64,000 nt of DNA from a bacterium M00.F.Ca.ET.205.01.1.1 (GCA_004791255.1 SRUQ01000011.1:70578-134577); one strand, 5' to 3'; numbered from the stretch's first letter, positions 52,795-61,552 are shown. Numbers and translations are program-made. Notes: generated from the sequence alone by a model not told the origin.

Positions 52795-53133
52795 TCAGAC
52801 GGCGTCCATCCCGGTCTCGCCGGTGCGGATGCGCACGACTTCCTCGATGTTGGAGACGAAGATCTTGCCGTCGCCGATACGGCCGGTCTGGGCCGCCTTG
52901 CGGATGGCCTCGATCGCGCCTTCGACGGCGTCGTCGCCGAGCACGACCTCAATCTTCACCTTGGGCAGGAAGTCGACGACATATTCGGCGCCGCGATAGA
53001 GTTCAGTATGACCCTTCTGGCGGCCGAAACCCTTGGCCTCGGTCACGGTGATGCCCTGCAGTCCGGCCTCCTGAAGCGCTTCCTTCACTTCGTCCAGCTT
53101 GAATGGCTTGATGATCGCTTCGATCTTTTTCAT
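52795..53133 (-). CDS. glnB: Nitrogen regulatory protein PII
   Basis: PII senses 2-oxoglutarate, ATP/ADP and, through GlnD, glutamine, and passes the signal to NtrB, GlnE and others. The 112 residues begin MKKIEAIIKPFKLDEVKEAL; Tyr51 in RGAEYVVDF is the uridylylation site, and GDGKIFV plus RIRTGETG are the nucleotide-binding parts. ATG at 53133 is used; the frame upstream is not PII-like. It precedes glnA on the same strand, and a glnB-type (not glnK-type) role fits since no amtB follows. Confidence 0.97.
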   Translation of the reverse strand: MKKIEAIIKPFKLDEVKEALQEAGLQGITVTEAKGFGRQKGHTELYRGAEYVVDFLPKVKIEVVLGDDAVEGAIEAIRKAAQTGRIGDGKIFVSNIEEVVRIRTGETGMDAV

Positions 53134-53194
53134 GTAAAAAGTGGCCTCCACTGCCAAAAAAAACGGGTTGTGAACCCCCGCTTGCGCTTTTTTC

Positions 53195-53211
53195 AAGCAC
53201 GAACCGTGCCA
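53195..53211 (-). promoter_or_regulatory. Sigma-54 promoter of glnB-glnA
   Basis: Read on the minus strand: TGGCACG, four bases, then GTGC. The -24 element is a perfect match, and the -12 element differs only in its first base (G for T) with GC kept at exact spacing. Transcription would start near 53185, about 50 bases before the glnB ATG. Confidence 0.78.
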
Positions 53212-53252
53212 ATCCAGAGGTTTCGAAGCGGTGTCACACGATTTCGAAGCCT

Positions 53253-53269
53253 TGCCGCACCCGGATGCA
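53253..53269. promoter_or_regulatory. Candidate NtrC site upstream of glnB
   Basis: TGC-N11-GCA within the longer inverted match TTGC-N11-GCAA (53252-53270). It lies about 75 bases upstream of the predicted start, a usual NtrC distance. Confidence 0.5.
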
Positions 53270-53350
53270 AATTCGCGTCATTCGCTGTATCCGATGCGGC
53301 ATGAGTGCCTGCAACCTAGCCGGCACCTGTGTTCATGTCTGCCCAATTTC

Positions 53351-53365
53351 TAGGCGAATTGCCTA
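53351..53365. promoter_or_regulatory. TAGGC palindrome upstream of glnB
   Basis: TAGGCGAATTGCCTA: five-base arms TAGGC/GCCTA around GAATT. It is the second copy of the element seen at 48742-48756 upstream of glnII; both are followed by C. Confidence 0.5.
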
Positions 53366-53466
53366 CTCGGCGAGCATGTGCCATCTGGCTGGTACCGCGC
53401 TGATCCTCCCCGTTTGCGTCGAACCGAAAACTGGACAATGCTTGATCGAATGCGGATCGGCAATCC

Positions 53467-54984
53467 ATGAGCGATGAACTTCTTCTCTCCGCCGAAATGG
53501 GCGAGGCGGACCGGCTGACGATTGCTGCTGGCGCAATCGACGGGATCGGCCTGATGCGCCGCGCCGGGCAAGCCGTCGCGGCCGAGGTGATTGCGCGCTA
53601 CCCCGCGGCAAGGCACGTGCATGTGCTGTGCGGCCCCGGCAACAATGGCGGCGACGGCTATGTCGTGGCTCGTATCCTGGCCAGCAGCGGCGTCACAACC
53701 ACAGTCTGGGCATCCGGCACGCCGAAGCCGCAGAGCGATGCAGCGCTCGCCGCGGCGGAATGCCCGCTCGAACCCCGCCCGCTGTCCGGCTTTGAAGCCG
53801 AGGCCGGCTCGGTCGTGGTCGACGCGCTTTACGGGGCAGGGCTGTCCAAGCCGCTGTCCTGCGATGCCGCCAGGGCGGTCGATCTTGCCGCGCGCCTCGG
53901 CCTGCCGGTTGTGGCGATCGACCTGCCGTCCGGTGTTTCCGGCGACAGCGGCAAAGTGCTGGGCGCTGCTTTCCAAGCCGAGGTCACGGTAACGTTCGCC
54001 CGCAAGAAGCCCGGCCATCTGCTGCTGCCTGGGCGTGCGCGGTGCGGCGAGACCGTACTCGCCGATATCGGCATCGGCGACGATGTCATCGCACGGCTGC
54101 AACCGAAGACGTTCGAGAACACGCCGGCGCTGTGGCTGGACGATCTTCCCGTGCCTGCTGTCGACGCGCACAAATACAAACGCGGCCATGCCGGCGTCTT
54201 TTCCGGCGGCCCGAGCGCCACCGGCGCGGCGCGGCTCTCGGCGCTTGCCGCCGCGAGAAGCGGGGCAGGGGCGGTGACGGTGCTGTCGCCTGGCAACGCC
54301 ATGCAGGTCAATGCCGCGCATCTGACCTTGATCATGCTGCGTAAGACTGACGAGGTCGCGGAGATCGAGGCGTTCATTGGCGAACGCAGGCCGTCGGCCT
54401 TTGTTCTTGGGCCCGGCTTTGGCGTCGGCGATAGAACTCGGGCGTTCGCGCTGGCGCTGTTCGCGACTACGGGGATTGACGGCCTGGTGTTCGACGCCGA
54501 CGCGATCACCTCGTTTCGCGAGGCGCCGGCCGTCCTGTTCGAGGCTGCCCACAAGGTCGGCGCACCGGCACTGGTGATGACACCGCATGACGGGGAATTC
54601 GCCAGGTTGTTTCCGGACATCGCGGCAGACCATGCCTTGTCCAAGCTGGCGAAGGCATGTGCCGCCGCAGCACGTGCCAATGCCATCATTGTCTATAAGG
54701 GTGCCGACACGGTGATCGCGGCGCCCGGCGGCCTTGCGGCGATCAACGCCAACGGCGCGCCGTGGTTGGCCACTGCCGGTTCGGGCGACGTGTTGTCCGG
54801 CATCACCGGCGGCTTTCTGGCGCAAGGCATGCCAGCCTTCGAGGCGGCTTGCGCGGCAGTGTGGATACACGCCGAGGCCGGCAGCCGCTTCGGGCCGGGG
54901 CTGATCGCCGAGGACCTGCCGCTGGCGCTGGTGCCCGTGCTGCGCGAACTGGTCGAGGCCCGGCAGAAGGCGCCCATCGGATGA
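53467..54984 (+). CDS. nnr: Bifunctional NAD(P)HX epimerase/dehydratase
   Basis: Repairs hydrated NADH and NADPH. The 505 residues fuse an N-terminal NAD(P)HX epimerase domain (GPGNNGGDGYVVAR, VVDALYGAGL, DLPSGVSGD) with a C-terminal ADP-dependent dehydratase domain (HKYKRGHAGVFSGG, VLGPGFGV, TPHDGEFARLF, and ATAGSGDVLSGITGGFLAQG carrying the catalytic Asp). This is the E. coli YjeF/Nnr layout. The stop overlaps the next gene by four bases (ATGA). In many rhizobia this gene lies beside glnB, as here. Confidence 0.95.
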   Translation: MSDELLLSAEMGEADRLTIAAGAIDGIGLMRRAGQAVAAEVIARYPAARHVHVLCGPGNNGGDGYVVARILASSGVTTTVWASGTPKPQSDAALAAAECPLEPRPLSGFEAEAGSVVVDALYGAGLSKPLSCDAARAVDLAARLGLPVVAIDLPSGVSGDSGKVLGAAFQAEVTVTFARKKPGHLLLPGRARCGETVLADIGIGDDVIARLQPKTFENTPALWLDDLPVPAVDAHKYKRGHAGVFSGGPSATGAARLSALAAARSGAGAVTVLSPGNAMQVNAAHLTLIMLRKTDEVAEIEAFIGERRPSAFVLGPGFGVGDRTRAFALALFATTGIDGLVFDADAITSFREAPAVLFEAAHKVGAPALVMTPHDGEFARLFPDIAADHALSKLAKACAAAARANAIIVYKGADTVIAAPGGLAAINANGAPWLATAGSGDVLSGITGGFLAQGMPAFEAACAAVWIHAEAGSRFGPGLIAEDLPLALVPVLRELVEARQKAPIG

Positions 54985-56981
54985 AGCGTTTCGCGCTTGC
55001 CGTTGCTGCGATCATCGCCCTGTTCGCGCCGCATGGCGTGCACGCTGCGGAGCCAGTGACCATCGTCGACGATCCGGCGGTCCTCGCCGCCCTCGAGGCC
55101 AAGGGTTTTGGCTTCGCAGGCATCTTCGGCGTCGACGGCGAGGACGATCTCAAGTCGCTCTACAGCGAGACCCCGGCCTATCATGCTGTTGTCGAGACCG
55201 TGGCGGCTGATGTCGCCGCGCTCAGGGCCGAGATGAAGGCCGGCGGGCGCACGCTTTACGAGGTAACCGACGGCAATGTCGGCCGCGTCATGGACATGCG
55301 CTGGCTGAAGACCGAGGCGGCGCGTTTCCGTCTGGTCGGTGTCGTCAACCGCCTCGACCGACGTGACTTCGCTGTTTTGGAAGGCGTCAAGAGCTGCGGC
55401 GAGGTGCGCTTCATCTATCGCCTCGCCTACAGTTTCAGGAAGGGCGGCAAGGTGCTGGCCTCGCGGCTGCCGTTCAATTTCAACGCCGTCTACAGCGTCG
55501 CGCCAGATGCCGATGGTGGCTGCGTCGGCGTTGCCGGACGCTGGACGCCGCAGTTGGACGAAAGCGTCGATGCCGGCTGGTTGGCCGGCGGGCCGTTGGC
55601 GCCGGAAGAACTGACCTTCAAACAGCTCGAACTTAACGCGCAAGTGGTGCGTTTTCCCTCCGGCCAGGAGACCGAGTTCGGCGGGCAGGCGGCCTATCTC
55701 ATGCGGATTTTTGGGATCGACGGCGCCGCCGTCAGCGAGAAGCCGCTGGAGAACACGCCTGATACCGCGCGGCTGTCGGAAGATGCCGCGCTCAAGAAGA
55801 AACTCGCGGACTATGTCAGCGCCAATGTCGCGGCGGTCGATCTCGGCGTCTATGAAATCGCCGACGAATTCCTGGCCAAAAAGGTCATCTCGTGGTCGAC
55901 CTTCGGCAGCGCAAGGCAGGCCAACCACCCGTTTACGCAATTATTCCAGCCAACGGATTTTGCCGGGCTGGATTATTCCGCGATGAAGCTGGTGCGCACG
56001 CCCGAAGCGCTAGTCGAGCGGCTGGACAATGGCACCTGCCAGGGCTGTCACCAGGCCGGTTCTACCGCCGGCTTTCACTTCATCGGCCTCGACGACAAGA
56101 CGACGTCGCCGCTCAACCGCATCGAGGTTGGCATCTCACCGCATCTCCATGCCGATATCCCGCGACGTCAGGCCTGGCTTCGCGCAACGCAAGAAGACAA
56201 GGAACCCAACCGCTACCGGCCGTTGTCCTTCGCCCCGCCGGCCAAGTGGACCGATGTCGGCGAAGTCGATTATGCGCCGGCCGAGATGGCGATGCCGTGC
56301 CTGCTACCGCAGGATGCCAAGCGCTTCGGCGCGACCTGGCAATGCGGCGGCGGCACCGCCTGCACGCCGCTAGCCAACGCATCGGGCGTGCACACCACGC
56401 TGGCGCAGTGCCTGCTGCCCAAGGACAGTCCGAAGATGTTCTCGGGCCATCCCTGCCTGACCGGTTCGATTGCCAGCAACCAATCGCAGCCGTTCAACGA
56501 CCGCTACACGATATCAGGTCAGTTCGCTGCCTTCGCCCCGGAGGTGTCGCGCACCGCCTACACCTGTCGTCCGCCGAAGATCGGCGTGCCTGGGGGCATC
56601 GCTTACCGCGGCTGCGACGACAAGGATCGCAGCTTCGCCGCCTTCAAGACGGGCAAGCCGATGCCCTCCGAAATCTGCGGCATGGTCGGCGGCAAAAAGT
56701 TCGACACATGCGTGGCGACCAACAATTTCGACCAGTGCCTCGGCGGGGCGGTCAATCGCGGCAACCGGCCGGCCTGTTCGGCCGACCATTTCTGCCGCGA
56801 GGACTATATGTGCCAGTCGCTGCCGCCGGACACGCCCGGTGCCGCCAAGGTCAAAGGCATCGGCTTCTGCTCGCCGACCTATTTCATCTTCCAGATGCGC
56901 ATCGACAACCACGCAACGCCCTGGGCGAGCGCTACCAGCGCCACGATGGGGGCGGGGTTTGGTGCGGCGGAAGAGGAATAG
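54981..56981 (+). CDS. Secreted Cys-rich protein with one CxxCH haem c motif
   Basis: Function unknown. The 666 residues begin with a signal peptide (RFALAVAAIIALFAPHGVHA, predicted cleavage after AHA-like end). A single CQGCH motif (Cys353, Cys356, His357) could attach haem c, and the C-terminal third is rich in Cys (for example CLLPQDAKRFGATWQCGG, CGMVGGKKFDTC, FCREDYMCQSLP), suggesting disulfides. The start overlaps the NAD(P)HX repair gene by four bases, so the two are translated together. The gene converges with pccB, only 12 bases apart. I do not recognise the family; the haem assignment is inferred from the motif alone. Confidence 0.75.
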   Translation: MKRFALAVAAIIALFAPHGVHAAEPVTIVDDPAVLAALEAKGFGFAGIFGVDGEDDLKSLYSETPAYHAVVETVAADVAALRAEMKAGGRTLYEVTDGNVGRVMDMRWLKTEAARFRLVGVVNRLDRRDFAVLEGVKSCGEVRFIYRLAYSFRKGGKVLASRLPFNFNAVYSVAPDADGGCVGVAGRWTPQLDESVDAGWLAGGPLAPEELTFKQLELNAQVVRFPSGQETEFGGQAAYLMRIFGIDGAAVSEKPLENTPDTARLSEDAALKKKLADYVSANVAAVDLGVYEIADEFLAKKVISWSTFGSARQANHPFTQLFQPTDFAGLDYSAMKLVRTPEALVERLDNGTCQGCHQAGSTAGFHFIGLDDKTTSPLNRIEVGISPHLHADIPRRQAWLRATQEDKEPNRYRPLSFAPPAKWTDVGEVDYAPAEMAMPCLLPQDAKRFGATWQCGGGTACTPLANASGVHTTLAQCLLPKDSPKMFSGHPCLTGSIASNQSQPFNDRYTISGQFAAFAPEVSRTAYTCRPPKIGVPGGIAYRGCDDKDRSFAAFKTGKPMPSEICGMVGGKKFDTCVATNNFDQCLGGAVNRGNRPACSADHFCREDYMCQSLPPDTPGAAKVKGIGFCSPTYFIFQMRIDNHATPWASATSATMGAGFGAAEEE

Positions 56982-56993
56982 CTGCTGGAATCG

Positions 56994-58526
56994 CTACAGC
57001 GGGATGTTGTCGTGCTTCTTCCAAGGATTCTTCAAGTCCTTGTTGCGCAACATCCTGAGCGCCCGTGCGACGCGGCGGCGGGTCGAGTGCGGCATGATCA
57101 CCTCGTCGACGTAACCGCGCTCGGCGGCGACGAAGGGTGACAGGAAGCGATCCTCGTAAGTCTTTGTATGGGCTGCGATCTTCTCGGCGTCGCCAATGTC
57201 CTTGCGGTAGATGATCTCGACCGCGCCCCTGGCGCCCATGACGGCGATCTGCGCCGTCGGCCAGGCATAGTTCATGTCGCCGCGTAGATGCTTCGAGGCC
57301 ATCACATCGTAGGCGCCGCCATAGGCCTTGCGGGTGATGACGGTGATCTTCGGCACGGTCGCCTCGGCGTAGGCGAAAAGCAGCTTGGCGCCATGTTTGA
57401 TCAGGCCGCCATACTCCTGCGCGGTGCCCGGCAGGAATCCCGGAACGTCGACAAAGGTGACGATGGGTATGGAAAAACAGTCGCAGAAGCGCACGAAGCG
57501 CGCTGCCTTGCGGCTGGCATCGGAATCGAGCACGCCCGCCAGCACCATCGGCTGGTTGGCGACGAAGCCGACCGTGCGGCCCTCGACGCGGCCGAAACCG
57601 GTGACGATGTTCTTGGCAAAACTCTGCTGGATTTCGAAGAAGTCGCCCTCATCGGCGACTTTCAGGATCAGTTCCTTGATGTCGTAAGGCTTGTTGGCGT
57701 TGTCGGGGATCAATCGGTCGAGCGACATGTCATGGTCGGTGACCGACTGGTAGCACTCGATCTCGGGAAGCTCCGAGGTGTTTGAGGCCGGCAGCAGGTC
57801 GACCAGCCGGCGCATCTGCAAGAGCGCCTCGACGTCATTGTCATAGGCGCCATCGGCAATCGAGGATTTCGTCGTGTGGACGGAAGCGCCGCCGAGGCTT
57901 TCGGCGGTCACCGTTTCGTTGGTGACGGTCTTCACCACATCCGGCCCGGTGACGAACATGTAGGAGGTGTCACGCACCATGAAGATGAAATCGGTCATGG
58001 CGGGCGAATAGACGTCGCCGCCGGCGCAGGGACCCATGATCACCGAAATCTGCGGGATGACCCCCGAGGCGAGCACGTTGCGCTGGAAGATTTCGGCATA
58101 GCCACCAAGGGCCGCGACGCCTTCCTGGATGCGCGCGCCGCCGGCGTCGTAGAGGCCGATGATCGGCGCGCGGTTGCGCAGCGCCATCTCCTGCACCTTG
58201 ATGACCTTTTCGGCGTGCGCCTCCGACAGCGAACCGCCGAACACGGTGAAATCCTTGGCGAAGAGATAGACCGGCCGGCCATTGACCGTGCCCCAGCCGG
58301 TGACGACGCCGTCGCCGGCGATCTTGCTCTTCTCCATGCCGAAATCGGTCGAGCGATGTTCGACATACATGTCGAATTCCTCGAACGAGCCTTCGTCGAG
58401 AAACACCTCGATGCGTTCGCGGGCGGTCAGCTTGCCCTTGCCGTGCTGGGCGTCGATACGCGCCTTGCCGCCGCCCATGCGGGCGATGTCGCGCCGGCGC
58501 TCGAGTTCCTTCAGCACGTCCTTCAT
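56994..58526 (-). CDS. pccB: Propionyl-CoA carboxylase beta subunit (carboxyltransferase)
   Basis: Transfers CO2 from biotin to propionyl-CoA, giving methylmalonyl-CoA. The 510 residues match the PccB group: MKDVLKELERRRDIARMGGG, FTVFGGSLSEAHAEKV, GLYDAGGARIQEGVAALGGY, PCAGGDVYSPAMTDF, VDVPGFLPGTAQEYGG and AYGGAYDVMASKHLRGD. ATG at 58526 gives the conserved N-terminus; the open frame continues upstream without family similarity. The alpha subunit gene (pccA) is not next to it in this window. Substrate is inferred from similarity to PccB rather than AccD or MccB. Confidence 0.93.
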   Translation of the reverse strand: MKDVLKELERRRDIARMGGGKARIDAQHGKGKLTARERIEVFLDEGSFEEFDMYVEHRSTDFGMEKSKIAGDGVVTGWGTVNGRPVYLFAKDFTVFGGSLSEAHAEKVIKVQEMALRNRAPIIGLYDAGGARIQEGVAALGGYAEIFQRNVLASGVIPQISVIMGPCAGGDVYSPAMTDFIFMVRDTSYMFVTGPDVVKTVTNETVTAESLGGASVHTTKSSIADGAYDNDVEALLQMRRLVDLLPASNTSELPEIECYQSVTDHDMSLDRLIPDNANKPYDIKELILKVADEGDFFEIQQSFAKNIVTGFGRVEGRTVGFVANQPMVLAGVLDSDASRKAARFVRFCDCFSIPIVTFVDVPGFLPGTAQEYGGLIKHGAKLLFAYAEATVPKITVITRKAYGGAYDVMASKHLRGDMNYAWPTAQIAVMGARGAVEIIYRKDIGDAEKIAAHTKTYEDRFLSPFVAAERGYVDEVIMPHSTRRRVARALRMLRNKDLKNPWKKHDNIPL

Positions 58527-58915
58527 CGCTCGGCCCTCAAAACGGAAGCTGGGTTTGTGGTAATGATGCCCGCAGACGAGCGCAAGCGTCGGCTTGGGGT
58601 CGTTTTTGCTGCGCTGCAACATGGTGCCCTTGCATTTCAGCGCGAACTCAGCCATATGCAGCTCATAGGCGCTTGGGCCGGGAACGAATCCGGCCTTCTC
58701 CTCGAATGAGACTGGTTGCGTCTGTTTTCCCTCTTTCCGGCTGATCGGCAAGGCGGCGAAAAAGCCCCGAGGCACAATGCCTGCGGGCACGACAGCGCAG
58801 CCGCGCGGACGAGCATCGTCCGCCGCCTTGTCGTTCCATAAGAGATATCCGACGGCAGGTTGCGCCCTGCCGCCATTGATGTTTGCGGCCAGAGGCCGCG
58901 TGAAAGAAGAATATT
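58527..58915. promoter_or_regulatory. pccB / rhlE divergent intergenic region
   Basis: No gene is supported in these 389 bases, though the pccB frame stays open upstream. A small perfect hairpin GCGGCC/GGCCGC (58885-58890 with 58894-58899) lies directly before the helicase Shine-Dalgarno region and could mask it. Promoters for both genes must be here but no clear boxes were found. Confidence 0.4.
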
Positions 58916-60352
58916 TTGACCAACGAAAACGCTTTGCCCAGCACGAACACGGCGGAACTTTCCGGTTTCGCGGCGCTGGGAATTTCCGGTGCGCTGCTCA
59001 AGGCCACCCACAACGCTGGCTTCACCGAACCGAAGCCGATCCAGGTGCAGGCGATCCCGCCGCAGCTGGAAGGCCGTGACATTTTCGGTATCGCGCAGAC
59101 CGGCTCGGGCAAGACCGCGGCCTTTGCGCTGCCGATCCTGTCGAAGATCATCGCGCTTGGCACCAAGCGCCGTGCCAAGACGACCCGCGCGCTGATCCTG
59201 GCGCCGACCCGCGAACTCGCAGTGCAGATCGAGGACACCATCAAGATCCTCGCCAAGGGTGCGCATGTCTCGACGGCACTCGTGCTCGGCGGCGTCTCGC
59301 GCTTCAGCCAGGTGAAGAAGGTTGCCCCCGGCGTCGACATCCTGATCGCCACGCCCGGCCGCCTGACCGACCTGGTGCGCGAAGGCGACCTCATTCTTTC
59401 CGACACCAAATGGCTGGTGCTGGACGAGGGCGACCGCATGCTCGACATGGGCTTCATCAACGACGTCAAGCGCATCGCCAAGGCGACCGCGCCTGACCGC
59501 CAGACGGCGCTGTTTTCGGCCACCATGCCGGACGAGATCGCCGAACTGGCCAAGGGCCTGCTGAAGAACCCCGTCCGCATCGAGGTCTCGCCGCAAAGCA
59601 CGGCGGCGGCCGAGATCGTGCAGAGCGTGGTCTTTGCCCGCACCAAGCAGAAGCGCCAGGTGCTGTCGACCATGCTCGCCGACGAGGCGATGAAGTCCGT
59701 CATCATCTTTTCGCGCACCAAGCATGGCGCCGACCGGGTGACCAAGGACCTCGAGCGCGACGGCTTCAAGGCCGCCGTCATCCACGGCAACAAATCGCAG
59801 AATGCCCGCCAGAAGGCGCTGAACGATTTCCGTGACGGTTCGGTGCGCATCCTGGTGGCGACCGATATCGCCGCGCGCGGCATCGACGTTCCCGGCATCA
59901 GCCATGTCGTGAATTTCGACCTGCCGGATGAAGCCGAAAGCTACGTGCACCGCATCGGCCGTACCGGCCGTAACGGCAGGGACGGTATCGCGATCACGCT
60001 GTGCGATCCTTCCGAGAACAGCAAGCTGCGCCAGGTCGAGCGCATCATCCGCACCAAGCTGCCGGTCATCGCCGACCATCTCGGCAGCCCGGATCCGCAG
60101 CGCAATCCGGCCGAGAAGAACGAACGCCGCGAGCCCGCCAGCGACCGCGCCGATCACAATGGCCGTCGCGACGGCAGGCGTCCCGGTGGCGGCAACAACG
60201 GCTTCGGCAAGAAGCGGTTCGGCGACAAGCCGGCCGGCGATCGTCCGTTCGCGGGCAAGCCGCAAGGCGAACGCCCGGAGGGCCGCAAGCCGTTCAAAGG
60301 CAACAACAAGCGTCGCTTCGGCGGCAAGCGGCCGGCGACTCGGGCAGCATAA
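58916..60352 (+). CDS. rhlE: DEAD-box-family RNA helicase (RhlE type, DEGD variant)
   Basis: A 478-residue ATP-dependent RNA helicase, probably for ribosome assembly or RNA turnover. It has the Q motif (EPKPIQVQAIP), Walker A AQTGSGKT (60-67), PTRELA, SAT (201-203), and HRIGRTGRNGRDG. Motif II is DEGD (170-173) instead of DEAD. The C-terminal 90 residues are a basic tail rich in Gly, Arg, Lys and Pro. The start is TTG at 58916, giving MTNENALPSTNTAELSGFAA; GAAAGAAGA lies before it. A terminator follows at 60410. Confidence 0.9.
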   Translation: MTNENALPSTNTAELSGFAALGISGALLKATHNAGFTEPKPIQVQAIPPQLEGRDIFGIAQTGSGKTAAFALPILSKIIALGTKRRAKTTRALILAPTRELAVQIEDTIKILAKGAHVSTALVLGGVSRFSQVKKVAPGVDILIATPGRLTDLVREGDLILSDTKWLVLDEGDRMLDMGFINDVKRIAKATAPDRQTALFSATMPDEIAELAKGLLKNPVRIEVSPQSTAAAEIVQSVVFARTKQKRQVLSTMLADEAMKSVIIFSRTKHGADRVTKDLERDGFKAAVIHGNKSQNARQKALNDFRDGSVRILVATDIAARGIDVPGISHVVNFDLPDEAESYVHRIGRTGRNGRDGIAITLCDPSENSKLRQVERIIRTKLPVIADHLGSPDPQRNPAEKNERREPASDRADHNGRRDGRRPGGGNNGFGKKRFGDKPAGDRPFAGKPQGERPEGRKPFKGNNKRRFGGKRPATRAA

Positions 60353-60409
60353 ACCGGACCTTCGTTACAGCCAGCCTTGGTTCAGGGCCGGCTGATTGCA
60401 AGGACCGAA

Positions 60410-60450
60410 GAAAAAGGGCGACCGTGGCGATGCTGCGGTCGCCCTTTTTC
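60410..60450. terminator. Bidirectional intrinsic terminator
   Basis: A perfect 15-bp stem (60410-60424 with 60436-60450) with an 11-base loop, A5 on the left and T5 on the right. It serves the converging helicase and hydrolase genes. Confidence 0.93.
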
Positions 60451-60486
60451 CTAAGGGCATCATTTCCGTCGTGATGTCGGGCAGGC

Positions 60487-61461
60487 TTACTTGACCACGG
60501 CCTCTATCCAGACAGAGATTCGCTGCGCGAGGAATGCCGTCGTCGATGGCGACAGCACATCGCCGGCGATGACGTGGTGGTCGGGATCGCCGGTGTCGTC
60601 GACGGGAACCAGTTCATGCGGCCCACCCCAGCGGCCGGCGATTTCGCGGGTTCGGTCGGCGCGCACGACCTTGTCTGAATCGGAAAAGATGAACAGCGCA
60701 GGGATATCAGCCTTCTCGACCGGCGCCTCGTAGGCAAGTTCCGTCAGCGCCTGCATCGGCAGCGTCGCGGTGACCGGATACCTGGTGGTCCAGAATTTCT
60801 CGTGCAGTGCATTGCGCGGCGCGAAGCTTCGCTCCCTGCCGATGACCAGTTCGGCGATCTGCTTGCCCCATGGCATGGTCAACAGCTCCGCGCCCGATGC
60901 CTTTACGCCGAAATTCGGCGAGATCAGCGCGATCGCGGCCACGCCGTCCGATGCACCCGGCTGCGTTGCCGCCCAGACCGCCAGCGAGCCGCCGGTCGAG
61001 GTTGAAATGACGATCACCTTGTCACCGATCGCCCGGCCGATGGCGAGCGCTTCCTCGTAGTCGTTGATCCAGGCGTTGAGGCTGCCTTGCGTCATGGCCT
61101 CACCATCCTGCCCGTGGCCGGTAAGGCGGGTGTAGAACAGGTTGGCGCCGAGCTCGTCGGCCACGTCGTCGGGCAGCGGACGAACCTCGCCCTTCGATGC
61201 GGAGAAGCCGTGGATATAGACGATCGACAACGGCGTCCTGGCGTGCACCAGCGGATTGACCCAGATGATCTCCTTCTCCAGCCCGTCACGGACTCCGGGG
61301 ACGGCGGCTTCCTCCCTGGCCACATAGGCCTGCGGGTCGTCGCCGATGACGGTGGGATCGAAGCGGATCGTGGTATCGACGGATACGCGCGGGCCAAAAA
61401 CGAAGGCCAGTGCGAAAAATGCGAGCAGGCCCAGTACAGCAAGCACGATCCGTCGCCCCAT
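60487..61461 (-). CDS. Alpha/beta hydrolase with N-terminal membrane anchor
   Basis: A 324-residue hydrolase of unknown substrate. An N-terminal span (IVLAVLGLLAFFALAFVFG) anchors it or serves as signal. The fold shows IVYIHGFSASKGE (oxyanion region), the nucleophile elbow STSTGG with Ser155, the acid in FSDSDKVVRAD and the His in DPDHHVIAGD. The elbow is SxSxG rather than GxSxG. ATG at 61461 is chosen because it starts right before the membrane span; an in-frame ATG 14 codons upstream is possible. The next gene on the same strand lies 91 bases upstream. Confidence 0.85.
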   Translation of the reverse strand: MGRRIVLAVLGLLAFFALAFVFGPRVSVDTTIRFDPTVIGDDPQAYVAREEAAVPGVRDGLEKEIIWVNPLVHARTPLSIVYIHGFSASKGEVRPLPDDVADELGANLFYTRLTGHGQDGEAMTQGSLNAWINDYEEALAIGRAIGDKVIVISTSTGGSLAVWAATQPGASDGVAAIALISPNFGVKASGAELLTMPWGKQIAELVIGRERSFAPRNALHEKFWTTRYPVTATLPMQALTELAYEAPVEKADIPALFIFSDSDKVVRADRTREIAGRWGGPHELVPVDDTGDPDHHVIAGDVLSPSTTAFLAQRISVWIEAVVK

Positions 61462-61552
61462 CACAGACTCCACGCAACAACGACAAGCTATGGCGGCGAC
61501 CATGGACAGGCAATCGCCGTTCAGGTCGCGGAGCCGCCAATCCTGTGGGCTT

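Larger units (their letters stand above)
53134..53466. promoter_or_regulatory. glnB / NAD(P)HX-repair divergent regulatory region
   Basis: A 333-base divergent spacer without a gene. It contains the minus-strand sigma-54 promoter of glnB, one TGC-N11-GCA site and a TAGGC palindrome, all listed separately. The plus-strand promoter of the NAD(P)HX gene should also lie here but could not be assigned. Confidence 0.7.

Noticed and set aside
58527..58655. Upstream in-frame extension of pccB
   Set aside because: PccB proteins begin MKDVLKELERRR; the extension has no family similarity and GAGGG sits before the later ATG.
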